A DNA stretch of 64,000 nt, from NCBI GenBank assembly GCA_963848825.1, contig CAWKFA010000015.1:558001-622000 (forward strand), read 5' to 3'. Both the position numbers and the translations under genes were made by a program. The notes beneath the pieces were generated by a model, which did not search any database, was not told where the DNA came from, and was given only the letters and a program-made list of their open reading frames with translations. This DNA comes from CAVVSQ01 sp963848825 (GTDB lineage: Bacteria; Planctomycetota; Planctomycetia; Gemmatales; Gemmataceae). Shown here piece by piece: positions 27,716 through 36,715 of this stretch. Position 1 is the first letter of the stretch, and every line of letters starts with the position of its first letter.

Positions 27716-29001
27716 CTAACCTTCCACCGACGCGAGCTCCAGGATGGGCGCCTTGACGATGCCCTTGCGGATGTAAACCGGCAGGGCCTCGGCACGCAGC
27801 CGCGGATATTGCGAGGCGAACGCCAGCGAAATGACCACGCAGGCGAGGCCAGCGACGCGCAAGGTGACACCCGCCCCGAACTGGTCCGCCATCAGGCCGC
27901 CCATGAGGCCGCCAAGGGGGGCCAGACCCGTCACCGCCATGGTAAATAGGCTCATCACGCGCGCCGCGTTTGTTCTCTTCCACGATTGTTTGCAGAAACA
28001 TATTGCTCGCCGCCATGACCAGCAATAACGCGAAGCCGGCCACGCCCATGAGCAGTGCGCAAGCGAACAGCGAACCGGCCAGGGAGAAACCGACCAAACC
28101 CAGGCCGAACACAGCCGGCGCAACGGCAATCCACTTCCCCAGTCCAACCACGCTCTTTCGGGCCGCCAACAAAACCGTGGCCACCAGCGCCTCCGGCACC
28201 CGTCGCGGCTGTCAAGAGTCCAAGCGTCGAGGCGCCCCCATTGGGCATGGCTTGGGCTACCATGGGCAGCAATGTTGTCGAGGCCGTGGCCGCCATGCCG
28301 ACCAGTCCCGTCAGCAACAACACGGCGCGGATGGGGCCGAAACCCCAGGCATAGGCAAAGCCCTCGCCGATGCCCTCCAGAAAGCGACCCGATGCGCGCG
28401 CACAGCGACTGACTGGCAGACGGATGGCCAGGAGCGCCACAAGGACCGCGACATAACTGAGGCCATTGATGAGAAAGCAGACCCCCGCGTTCGTCCACAC
28501 CAGCAGGAAGCCGGCCAGGGCCGGTCCGATCAGGCGCGCGGCATTGAAAATCGAGGAATTAAGGGCGATGGCGTTGGCCAGGTCCTCGCCTTGGCCGACC
28601 ATTTCGGTCAGCAAAAACTGTCTTGCCGGGATATCGAAGGCATCGACGATGCCGCTCAAAAGACTGAGGGCGACCAACTGCCCGACGGTAATTTGTCCCG
28701 TAAGCGTAAGTGCCGCCAGGGTCAGCGCCAGCAACATCGCCAGCGCCTGGGTGAACATCACCAGGCGATGGCGATTGACGCGATCGACCATGGCCCCGGC
28801 AAAGGGTGAAATAAACAGCGCCGGAATTTGGCCCGCGAAGCCGACCAGCCCAAGCCACAGGGGCGAGCCCGTCAAACAAAAGACCATCCAGCCGACCGCC
28901 ACCTGCTGCATCCAGGTACCCAGGACCGAAATTCCTTGCCCGAAGAAATAGAGCCGGAAATTACGGTAAGCCAGGGCGCGTAACGGTGGTAGGCGAAGCA
29001 T
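27716..29001 (-). CDS. Major facilitator superfamily exporter, MFS_3-like (frameshifted)
   Basis: A 12-helix transporter of about 428 residues, similar in layout to the EntS-type drug/siderophore exporters. The N-terminus ALAYRNFRLYFFGQGISVLG and MQQVAVGWMVFCLTG are typical. The loop between helices 2 and 3, SPFAGAMVDRVNRHRLVMFT, is the MFS motif A with D-R-x-x-R. FDIPARQFLLTEMVG and the NAARLIGPALAGFL helix follow. Frame changes are needed near 28200 (after GLLTAATG, into LVATVLLAARKSVVGLGKW) and near 27965 (before VMSLFTMAVTGLAPLGGLM). ATG 29001 is preferred to an upstream in-frame TTG. Substrate unknown. It is the last gene of a minus-strand cluster, ending close to the tandem repeat. Confidence 0.85.
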
Positions 29002-29131
29002 CCGCGGCTCATACCCGAAAGGGGCGCGGACCGTCAAGATGGGATGGGGAGCTAACGAAATGAAACGGTGCAGTGCCGGGCTGGTTTATTCCGCGAATAC
29101 CTCGCGCAGTGGCATCCGCAAATCATAACAC

Positions 29132-31255
29132 TTACGCGGGCAGCAGCATTGGCCCAAGCGCGACGGCTGCGCATGCCACGATTGCGAGATAGGACACTAC
29201 CCGCAACCCGGGGTGCCAGCGCCGGATCACTGCGGCGTGCGCCAGGCCGGCCCAGACGGCCAAAATTGCCACCGCGAGGAGCGCTTGCCCCCAGGGCGGA
29301 CCGCCGCGTACGTTATGCATCTGCGTGATAATGGCCATGATGGCCAGGCATAAAGACCAGATAAGTAGGGCTGCGGCAGGAACATAAAGTTCAAAATAAC
29401 AGCCCAAACGCGCCCACAGGCCCCGCCCGGAGCGGCTGAGGAAATCGGCCGCCCAGGTGCTCTCCATGGTGAGCCCGATGTAGAAAACAAGCACGAAGAG
29501 CATTCCCCCCCAGCCTATGTTGATGGCCAGGTAAGCGTCGTTGGTGTGGGTGGCCCGGAAATGCAGTACCACCAGTGCGGCCTCGCGGCCGGCTGTTCCG
29601 GGCGGACGGAGCTCCGGAGGCAGATAGGAAGCCAGGTAATCGGCTTCCCTGTCCAGTGAATCAAATTGCCGGCCGGACACGGGATGCAGCTTATAGTCGG
29701 ACTGACTGCTCATGGCGGCGACAAGTATCGGGCCCAGAAACGAGAAGCTCGTCAGCGTGGCTATCAATCCCGTGGCGGCCGCTGCCCCGAGGGCCGCTTT
29801 TTCGGATTGCGGCCGGCTGGCGAGGCGAACGAACCAGCCGATACCGAGAGCGAGCACCGCGGCCACCACGAAGCTTGCAGTTCTGATGAATGAATCTTTT
29901 TGGCAAAGCTCCAACAAGCGCAGCGGGTGAAACGTTCCGAGATTCGGTGGAATAAGCAACAAAGACCCGCTGCGAAGATCGCCGTTATCACCCTCGGCAA
30001 AGCCAATAATGATTAAAACCAACCCGCTGCATATTCCCAGCAGGGTAACCCCCAGGGCAGCGCCCGCGTTGCGCTTTAACCACCGCCATGATTGTCCCGC
30101 CATGCTCGGGGGCCGGGCCTTGGTCGGCTCGCCTCGCAGCCAGCGGTCGAGGTCATCGGCGACGGCCGCGGCGGATTCATACCGGCTCTCGGGCACTTTC
30201 TGCAAGCAGTGCAGCGCGATGGCGGCCAGGTCTCGGTCAGCCTTGGGATTTAGGGTGCGTGGGTGCTCGGGCTCCTTTTCCATGGCTTGCATGATGGTTT
30301 CGACGGCAGTGCCGGCGCGGAAAGGAGGCCGTCCGGTCAGCAGTTCGTACAGGATCGCACCGAGCGAGTAGATGTCCGTCGCGGTTGTCAGCTGTTTTTC
30401 GGCGCGTGCCTGTTCCGGCGCCATGTAACTCGGCGTACCCACCACTACCCCGGACTTGGTCAGCCCGCTATCCGTCTCCATGCGCTTGGCCAGGCCAAAG
30501 TCGCTCACCATGGGAATGGCGGCTTGAAGATTCAAGACCGGCGCTGGCGGATCATGATTTTCAACCTGCAACAGGATGTTGGCCGGCTTCAAATCACGAT
30601 GCAGAATGCCGCGCTGATGGGCATGATGCACGGCCCGGGCGACCTGGGCCATCAGCCCGGCAGCTTGACTCTGAAAATCCGCGATCGCGGGTCCGGCATC
30701 GGCAATCCATTTTGCCAGATTGGTCCCTTCGATTAGCTTCATGCTGAAAAATTGCTGGCCTTCGTGCTGGCCGACTTCATAGATGGGCAAAATATTGGGA
30801 TGATCCAGATTGGCCGCGGCTTCCGCTTCGGCCCGGAACCTGGCGACGTCGGCAGCCGAGGCAAGTTGCCCGGCCAGGATCATTTTCAAGGCAACCGGTC
30901 GGTTCAAGCTCACTTGCCTGGCTCGGTAGACAACTCCCATACCCCCGCGTGCGATTTCTTCAATGAGTTCATAGTCGCCAAAATAACGAAGCGTGTTGCG
31001 GCTGCCGTCCGGTGCCGTCTCGCAGGCTCCGATAGTCTCGGGCAACGCAGGCAATTGCTGTTTAAGCGGCTGCGCCATGCGCTCCATGGCGTCGCGATTG
31101 CGGAAAAACAAGGCGAGATCAACGGCCAGGTCTGGATGGCGGGCGATAAGGTCAGCGCGCTCGGGCGGTGCACCGGCCTCGACGGCGTGCAGATAGTCGG
31201 CCAGAATCCGTTCGAGTCGTTGGTCGTGTTCGGATGGGGATGTCGTATCGGGCAT
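29132..31255 (-). CDS. Ser/Thr protein kinase with multi-helix C-terminus
   Basis: A 707-residue Hanks-type kinase. Residues 1-90 form a helical region (RLERILADYLHAVEAGAPPER) typical of planctomycete kinases linked to ECF sigma factors. The kinase domain shows YELIEEIARGGMGVVYRARQ (P-loop), VALKMI with the ATP Lys, LHRDLKPANILL (catalytic loop), SDFGLAKRM (DFG) and SYMAPEQARA (APE). From about residue 395 to the end there are about seven hydrophobic helices (GVTLLGICSGLVLIIIG, FVVAAVLALGIGWFV, MLFVLVFYIGLTM, LVVAILAVWAGL-like), with one larger loop after the third. These could form a sensor in the membrane. It begins three bases after the sigma factor stop. The frame is intact. Confidence 0.92.
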   Translation of the reverse strand: MPDTTSPSEHDQRLERILADYLHAVEAGAPPERADLIARHPDLAVDLALFFRNRDAMERMAQPLKQQLPALPETIGACETAPDGSRNTLRYFGDYELIEEIARGGMGVVYRARQVSLNRPVALKMILAGQLASAADVARFRAEAEAAANLDHPNILPIYEVGQHEGQQFFSMKLIEGTNLAKWIADAGPAIADFQSQAAGLMAQVARAVHHAHQRGILHRDLKPANILLQVENHDPPAPVLNLQAAIPMVSDFGLAKRMETDSGLTKSGVVVGTPSYMAPEQARAEKQLTTATDIYSLGAILYELLTGRPPFRAGTAVETIMQAMEKEPEHPRTLNPKADRDLAAIALHCLQKVPESRYESAAAVADDLDRWLRGEPTKARPPSMAGQSWRWLKRNAGAALGVTLLGICSGLVLIIIGFAEGDNGDLRSGSLLLIPPNLGTFHPLRLLELCQKDSFIRTASFVVAAVLALGIGWFVRLASRPQSEKAALGAAAATGLIATLTSFSFLGPILVAAMSSQSDYKLHPVSGRQFDSLDREADYLASYLPPELRPPGTAGREAALVVLHFRATHTNDAYLAINIGWGGMLFVLVFYIGLTMESTWAADFLSRSGRGLWARLGCYFELYVPAAALLIWSLCLAIMAIITQMHNVRGGPPWGQALLAVAILAVWAGLAHAAVIRRWHPGLRVVSYLAIVACAAVALGPMLLPA

Positions 31256-31258
31256 GGT

Positions 31259-31822
31259 TCAGTCTCCGCGGGCCATGATCTCGCGCAATTTCTTTAAACC
31301 GCGATGGAGGAGCCCGGCGACGGCCGCATCGGTTCTTCCCAGGCTGCGTGCGGTTTCCGCCAGCGAACAGTTTTGCAGATGATGCAGGACAATGGCATCG
31401 CGCTGGGCATCCGAGAGCTGCATCAAGGCGTCGGCCAGGCGAAGCAGGTCCTCGTTCCGCACGGCCCGTTGGCTAGGCGAAGAGTCGGCCGCGGCCAGCA
31501 TTCCCTCTAGACGAACGGAGGATTGCTCGATCAAGTCGGGTAGCGGTTGCTCGCGCCGGATATCGCGCCTGGCCTGGCGCAGGGCACGCCAGGCGTCGCG
31601 CAGATTATTGGAGAGGGCCTGCCGCAGCCAGGCGGCCAGGCCCGAGTCGTCGCCGTGAAACTGGTGGACCTTGGCGTGTGCTTCGAGCAAGGTCTGTTGC
31701 ACGATGTCGGATGGGTCGATCCGGTTCCGCGGTCCCGTATCGAGTTGAATCCTCGCCAGCAGCAGCAGGTAAGAGCGAAATTCTTCCAGTGAGCGTGCCT
31801 GGGGAGCGTCAATGTCGTTCAT
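31259..31822 (-). CDS. ECF-type RNA polymerase sigma factor (planctomycete type)
   Basis: A sigma-70 family factor of about 187 residues. Region 2 is FRSYLLLLARIQLDT...IDPSDIVQQTLLEAHAKVHQF, with WLRQALSNNLRDAWR matching region 2.4. Region 4 is LMQLSDAQRDAIVLHHLQNCSLAETARSLGRT and AAVAGLLHRGLKKLRE, the -35-binding helix-turn-helix. ATG 31822 follows GAGGG; an in-frame upstream start at 31876 is less likely. The downstream kinase begins three bases after the stop, and the arrangement sigma-kinase is a known planctomycete pair in which phosphorylation may control the sigma factor. It follows clpV by 158 bases on the same strand. Confidence 0.92.
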   Translation of the reverse strand: MNDIDAPQARSLEEFRSYLLLLARIQLDTGPRNRIDPSDIVQQTLLEAHAKVHQFHGDDSGLAAWLRQALSNNLRDAWRALRQARRDIRREQPLPDLIEQSSVRLEGMLAAADSSPSQRAVRNEDLLRLADALMQLSDAQRDAIVLHHLQNCSLAETARSLGRTDAAVAGLLHRGLKKLREIMARGD

Positions 31823-31980
31823 ACATGGGCCCTCTACATCCTCAAGCGCGGAACAGGCGAGGATTGAGCGCGCCATGCGCCAAAATTTTAGCTAAAACGA
31901 GCTTTTGTGCCCTATGACGACGTGGCGAAAGTGGTCGCCACTTCCTCAGGCCCACGGCATGCCGGACAGTGGCCGCTCCA

Positions 31981-34641
31981 TCAAGTCACGGTGTACTGGA
32001 ATTTGCCATCCGCGCTCACGCCCACGTGGGCACGCTCGACTGGTTTGCCTTCGGCCATGCGCGACAGGAATTCGGAGGCAATTTCCGGCAGGAGGGTGCC
32101 GGTCAGGATGTGGTCCACATTGCGGGCGCCGCTTTCGACCTCTTTACAGCGGCCGGCGATCGTGGTGACCAGCGCGTCGTCGTACGTGAACTGGGCGCGA
32201 TGATTGAGACGCATGCGGTCGCCGATGCGTTTGAGCTGTAACTGAATGATCTTGCGCAGGACCTCGTCGCCCAGCGGGTAATAGGGGACGATGTTGATTC
32301 GGCCCAAAAGCGCGGGCTTGAAGGACTTGAGCAGGTCGGGGCGTAAAACTTCGGCGAGGCCGGCCGGGTCGGGGCGGGTGTCGGGGTCGGCACAGACCTT
32401 CATGATGGTGTCGGTGCCAACGTTGGACGTCAAGAGGATGATGGTGTTCTTGAAATTGACTTCATTGCCCTTGTCGTCCTGGAGCATGCCCTTGTCAAAG
32501 ACCTGGTAGAAGATTTCTTGAACCGCGACATTGGCTTTCTCGACTTCATCCAGGAGGACGATGCAATAGGGCTTGCGGCGGACGGCTTCCGTAAGGACCC
32601 CGCCTTCGCCGTAGCCCACGTAGCCGGGGGCGGAGCCGGTCAGACGCGAGATTTTGTGGTCTTCCTTGTATTCGGACATGTTGATGACAACCATATTGCG
32701 GTCGCCGCCGAAGAGAATCTCAGAAAGCGCGACGGCGGTCTCGGTTTTGCCGACGCCGCTGGGGCCGACCAGCATGAACACGCCGATGGGCCGCCGGGGG
32801 TCGGTCAAGTTGGCGCGGGAGGTGCGAATGCGCTGAGCGATCGCCTCCAGGGCATGGCTTTGGCCAACGACCCGTTCCTCGAGCTTTTCCTTGAGCGTGA
32901 GCACGGTCTTGATTTCGTCGCGCACCATCTTGCCGACGGGGATGCCGGTCCAGCCGGAAACGACTTCGGCAATAGTTTGGCCGCCGACCACCGGGAACAC
33001 CAATGGCTCTTCCCCCTGGAGCGCCGTCAGTTCGGCAGTCAAGGCGGTTAATTTGGCGCGGCCGCTTTCCTCTTCGTCAGGGCGCAGACGTTCTTTGGCG
33101 TCAGGCTTCGCGGTGGCGTGCGCTTCCAGCTTGCCACGCTGCTCCTGAAATTGAGTGACCAGCTTTTTTTCTTTCTCCCAGCGAGCCTCCAGTTCCGCGA
33201 GGCGTTTCTGGTTGTGTTCTTTTTGTTCATGCAGTTCAGTCAGGCGAACGCTGTGATCGGTGCCGAGGGCACTTTCTCGATCAAGCGATGCGATTTCGAG
33301 GTCCAGATGTTCGATCTCGCGCCGGCAGCCTTGAATCGACGATGGCACCGATACCTGGCTCAGGGCCACGCGACTGCACGCGGTATCCAGGAGGCTGACG
33401 CACTTGTCGGGAAGCTGGCGGTCGGTGATGTAGCGGTGCGAAAGCTTGACGGCTTCGGCGACGGCCTCGTCCAGAATGCGCACTTTGTGGTGCTTCTGCA
33501 GAACGTCGGTCAGGCCGCGCATCATGCGGACCGCCTTCTCCTCGTCAGGTTCATCAACCTTGACGACCTGAAAGCGGCGCTTGAGGGCGGGATCGGTCTC
33601 GAAGTATTTCTTGTATTCCATCCAGGTGGTGGCGGCGATGGTGCGGAGTTCCCCGCGAGCCAGGGCTGGCTTGAGCAAGTTGGCGGCGTCCCCCTGGCCG
33701 GCAGCCCCGCCGGCGCCAATCATCGTGTGTGCCTCATCAATGAAAAGGATGATGGGCTGGGGCGAGGCCTTGACCTCGGCGATGACCGATTTGAGCCGAT
33801 TTTCGAATTCCCCCTTTACGCCGGCGCCAGCCTGCAAGAGACCGAGGTCGAGGGTGCGCACCACGACGTTGCGCAAGGGCGGCGGCACGTCCCCCTTGGC
33901 TACTAACAGTGCAAAGCCTTCGACGACGGCAGTTTTGCCGACGCCGGCTTCGCCTGTAAGAATCGGGTTGTTTTGCCGGCGCCGCGTCAAAATGTCGATA
34001 ACCTGGCGCACTTCAAAATCGCGGCCCACCACCGGGTCGATCTCGCCATTGCGGGCCCGCGCCGTCAGGTCCATCGTGAATTGATCCAGCGACGGCGTTT
34101 TGGAATCGCCTGCCGGCTTGGCGCCGCCGCTGTCCCCGGCCGGCTCGCCCGCGGGCCCTTGATCTTCCGCCGTGCCGGCCACGAGGGCAGGGGCCTCGCG
34201 CGCCAGCTTCTCGCCTGCGATCTTCGCCAGTTCCGGAGATATCTTGGCGAGCCGGGCCGACAAATTACGATCGGCAAGCAGTGCCGCCAGCAGATAACCC
34301 GAACGCACGCGTGTTGCCTGGTATTCCAGAGAGGAGAGCACCCAGGCCTCGCGCATGACGTCCAGAATGTCGCCGGATAACTCGGGCGGACGGGCGTTGC
34401 CCGTGCGCAACTGGTCGAGGGAGCGCGTCAAGTCGCGCGAGACCTTGGCTTGATCGACATCATAATGTCGCAAGATACGCGGCAGATCGGTGTCGCTTGG
34501 TTCGAGTAGCTTGAGGAGCCAATGTTCCAGCTCGACGTTATAGTTGGAGCGCGACAGACACATGCCGGCGGCGCCTTCGAGCGCTCGCCTACAGGTCGCG
34601 TTGAGCTTGCCCACCAGATTTTTCAGGTTCAGAGTTGGCAT
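31981..34641 (-). CDS. clpV: ClpV-like type VI secretion AAA+ ATPase
   Basis: An 886-residue double AAA+ ATPase of the Clp/Hsp100 group. The N-terminal domain (VELEHWLLKLLEPSDTDLPR) matches ClpV better than ClpB. D1 has Walker A GEAGVGKTAVVEG, Walker B LFIDEAHTMIGAGG. A helical middle region (LTELHEQKEHNQKRLAELEA) follows. The SGWTGIPVGKMVRDEI linker and D2 with GPSGVGKTETAVAL, INMSEYKEDHKISRLTGSAPGYVG and GEGGVLTEAVRRKPYCIVLL are characteristic of T6SS ClpV. ClpV disassembles contracted TssB/TssC sheaths. No other T6SS gene (tssB, tssC, hcp, vgrG, tssM) is in the window, so it may be an orphan or distant from its cluster. ClpB remains possible on sequence alone. The frame is intact. Confidence 0.82.
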   Translation of the reverse strand: MPTLNLKNLVGKLNATCRRALEGAAGMCLSRSNYNVELEHWLLKLLEPSDTDLPRILRHYDVDQAKVSRDLTRSLDQLRTGNARPPELSGDILDVMREAWVLSSLEYQATRVRSGYLLAALLADRNLSARLAKISPELAKIAGEKLAREAPALVAGTAEDQGPAGEPAGDSGGAKPAGDSKTPSLDQFTMDLTARARNGEIDPVVGRDFEVRQVIDILTRRRQNNPILTGEAGVGKTAVVEGFALLVAKGDVPPPLRNVVVRTLDLGLLQAGAGVKGEFENRLKSVIAEVKASPQPIILFIDEAHTMIGAGGAAGQGDAANLLKPALARGELRTIAATTWMEYKKYFETDPALKRRFQVVKVDEPDEEKAVRMMRGLTDVLQKHHKVRILDEAVAEAVKLSHRYITDRQLPDKCVSLLDTACSRVALSQVSVPSSIQGCRREIEHLDLEIASLDRESALGTDHSVRLTELHEQKEHNQKRLAELEARWEKEKKLVTQFQEQRGKLEAHATAKPDAKERLRPDEEESGRAKLTALTAELTALQGEEPLVFPVVGGQTIAEVVSGWTGIPVGKMVRDEIKTVLTLKEKLEERVVGQSHALEAIAQRIRTSRANLTDPRRPIGVFMLVGPSGVGKTETAVALSEILFGGDRNMVVINMSEYKEDHKISRLTGSAPGYVGYGEGGVLTEAVRRKPYCIVLLDEVEKANVAVQEIFYQVFDKGMLQDDKGNEVNFKNTIILLTSNVGTDTIMKVCADPDTRPDPAGLAEVLRPDLLKSFKPALLGRINIVPYYPLGDEVLRKIIQLQLKRIGDRMRLNHRAQFTYDDALVTTIAGRCKEVESGARNVDHILTGTLLPEIASEFLSRMAEGKPVERAHVGVSADGKFQYTVT

Positions 34642-34795
34642 ACAGCGTCCGTCCTCTTTCGATTCGTGATGGCGGCGAGATTGCCCAGAAGGGAAAGTCG
34701 ACTGCGATTTGCAGGTCCTGTCCAGGCCTGGGTTCTATTCGTTTTACGATAGCGTTTACTTTATGGCATGGGGAACGAATGGGCAAAGGAATAAT

Positions 34796-34833
34796 GCCAC
34801 CAGCCCCGGTTCCATGGAACCGGGGCTGGTGGC
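34796..34833 (-). terminator. Palindromic hairpin downstream of the HEAT protein gene
   Basis: GCCACCAGCCCCGGTTCC and its exact complement form a 38-base perfect palindrome centred on CATG-like TTCCATGGAA, 28 bases beyond the stop at 34861. On the minus strand it is followed by ATTATTCCTTT, a weak U-tract. A transcription terminator is likely. Confidence 0.65.
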
Positions 34834-34860
34834 TGGAATGTCTGGGCGTGGGAGTTCGTT

Positions 34861-36405
34861 CTAACGGCCGCCTGGAGCGTCGAAGGTGACATAACCACGC
34901 GTCGGCGCCGGTGCGGCGGGGACAGGCCGCACGGCATCGCTGGTGGCGAACGGAGGATTGCTGTCCCGTTCCGTGGCGGTATTGAAGGTCGCGGGCCGCG
35001 TCGGCACCGGGGTGCTGACCGGGAAGGCAGCATTTACCGGCATTGTTGACTTTGGTGCGGTGGCCGACTCCTTCATGGGGATGATCGTGATCTTGTTCCG
35101 GGACGAAGAATTGTTCGAGTTGTCCGAGGTTTTTTCAGCCGGCGGCAAGCTGGGCTGGTTCCTGGCCGGGATCACCTTCGGCGCCAGGGACTCAAAAACC
35201 GGCTCTTTCAGCAGTTCCGGGGGCATCGGCACGGCTTGTTTATTGACCGGCGCAACTTTCGGGGCGATGGTCGAAACGACTGGCAGCTTCGTTGCTTCCG
35301 TTGCCTTTGCACCTGATTGGAACGTTGACGGGACCATGTCCGGCACAAAGGGCAAGCTCGCTTCATCGATGATGTCGACAGGTTTGGTGACGGCTGGAGC
35401 TTTCGTCTGTTCCTTCGCTGGAACGGCAACGGGCGTCACGGGGTAGATGACATTTTCATTGGTCGAGTTCGTTACCGGGGGCACAGGCTTGTAGGTTGCC
35501 GGCATAACATTGGGCGAGGTCTGCCTTATCGATGGCTCTTTCGTGGGCGGCGGCACGAACGCGGCCGGGTCGATCGTCTTGGGCGGCACGCTGGCGCTGG
35601 CGATTATGCCGAAGAGCCCCGTACCACGTTTCACCGTGCGCGGTGTGGAGACCTTTATTTCTTCCTTGCCCTCTCTACCCTTTTCCTTGCGTTCTTCCGT
35701 TTTCGGTGCTTCCCTGACGTCCTGGAAAATGGCCGCGCAATGGGCCAGCGCGTCGTCCGCGGCGTCACGGACACGGCTGGAAGGTTCGCGCGGCCCCAGC
35801 TTCTTGCCGCCGTTGACGCAGTCTTTCAAGGCCTCGATGGTTTTCTCATTGCAACAGCAGCCGCGGCCAAGCGCCAGCGCGGCTTCGTAACGAACGCACT
35901 CGTTGGTGTCTTCACGCAAGCTCTTGATAAGTACGTCGCGTGCCGCCGGGAAATAGGTGCAATCGACGGTGCCAAGATAGCGGACGGCGTCGCGGCGCGC
36001 TTTGGCCTCGGCTTCTTCCTTCTTTATCTTGGCGGCGGTGCCGCCGGCGGAGTCGAGCGTACCCTCGGCCGCCATCTTGGCGAGGTCCGCGGCCGTCGGA
36101 GTGCCGCAGTTGGCGCCAATCATACCGCCCGACGCGGCGGACAGTGGCCCGGCGGCGCTTTTAAGCATGGCGCCCAGCGGGGAATTGCAGATTTTCGCCT
36201 TGCAGGCCGCCGCCTGGTCGGGAGTGAGGCAGAAGAAGCTCCACAGGTTCTTGGGCGCGGCTGCTCCCGGCACTCCACCGGGTATCGCCCCGGGGGCAGC
36301 CGGCACGGCCGGAGCGGCGGGTATACCAGGCACTTGAGCGTATAAGCTGGAGGTCAGGGCAAGACTGGCAAGTAGCCCCAGCCCGGGTAATTTCCATAGC
36401 TTCAT
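34861..36405 (-). CDS. Secreted HEAT-repeat protein with disordered C-terminus
   Basis: A 514-residue exported protein. A signal peptide (KLWKLPGLGLLASLALTSSL, cut near YAQ) is followed by a Pro/Ala/Gly linker (VPGIPAAPAVPAAPG), a Cys-containing region FFCLTPDQAAACKAKICN, and a HEAT-like block: RDAVRYLGTVDC, ARDVLIKSLREDTNECVRYEAALALG, and SSRVRDAADDALAHC. Several Cys residues, including CCC, sit between the helices. The remaining 250 or so residues are low-complexity Pro/Ser/Thr/Val. HEAT proteins of this sort are frequent in planctomycetes and their role is unknown; probably protein binding in the periplasm. ATG 36405 follows AAGGG. It is divergent from the outer-membrane-like protein. Confidence 0.75.
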   Translation of the reverse strand: MKLWKLPGLGLLASLALTSSLYAQVPGIPAAPAVPAAPGAIPGGVPGAAAPKNLWSFFCLTPDQAAACKAKICNSPLGAMLKSAAGPLSAASGGMIGANCGTPTAADLAKMAAEGTLDSAGGTAAKIKKEEAEAKARRDAVRYLGTVDCTYFPAARDVLIKSLREDTNECVRYEAALALGRGCCCNEKTIEALKDCVNGGKKLGPREPSSRVRDAADDALAHCAAIFQDVREAPKTEERKEKGREGKEEIKVSTPRTVKRGTGLFGIIASASVPPKTIDPAAFVPPPTKEPSIRQTSPNVMPATYKPVPPVTNSTNENVIYPVTPVAVPAKEQTKAPAVTKPVDIIDEASLPFVPDMVPSTFQSGAKATEATKLPVVSTIAPKVAPVNKQAVPMPPELLKEPVFESLAPKVIPARNQPSLPPAEKTSDNSNNSSSRNKITIIPMKESATAPKSTMPVNAAFPVSTPVPTRPATFNTATERDSNPPFATSDAVRPVPAAPAPTRGYVTFDAPGGR

Positions 36406-36527
36406 GGTTAAATCCCTTTGAGATCAAGGTCCGAGCAGGACCTCCAAAAACATTGGCGGAAACGCTCACTCCAACGAATCCATTCGGCCGGCCCCTTTGC
36501 CGGTCTTGAGGATTTCGGGGATTTTAA

Positions 36528-36604
36528 CGATTATTCGGCTCGTATCGAGAATAAGGGTCCTATCGAGAATAGTAGTTCTGCCGTTTCTGGCGATTATTCG
36601 GGCT
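36528..36604. repeat. Interlaced direct repeats in a divergent intergenic region
   Basis: CGATTATTCGG-CT occurs at 36528-36540 and again, as CGATTATTCGGGCT, at 36591-36604. Between them TATCGAGAATA occurs at 36543-36553 and 36561-36571. TTATTC and GAATAA also form an inverted pair. The block lies between the divergent starts at 36405 and 36716 and could be a binding site for a shared regulator; no regulator is identified. Confidence 0.5.
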
Positions 36605-36715
36605 TTCGTTTTAAGTTTCCCTGCTGTTAAGGCCGAAAGAACTTTGGAACCTGCACCCTCACGAAAGCCGCGCTTGTGGGCACTCACGGGCAAATTACGC
36701 AGAAGGAGAACGACA

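Noticed and set aside
31981..34641. ClpB disaggregase
   Set aside because: The N-domain and the D2 segment with GEGGVLTEAVRR fit ClpV better; ClpB is kept only as an alternative.
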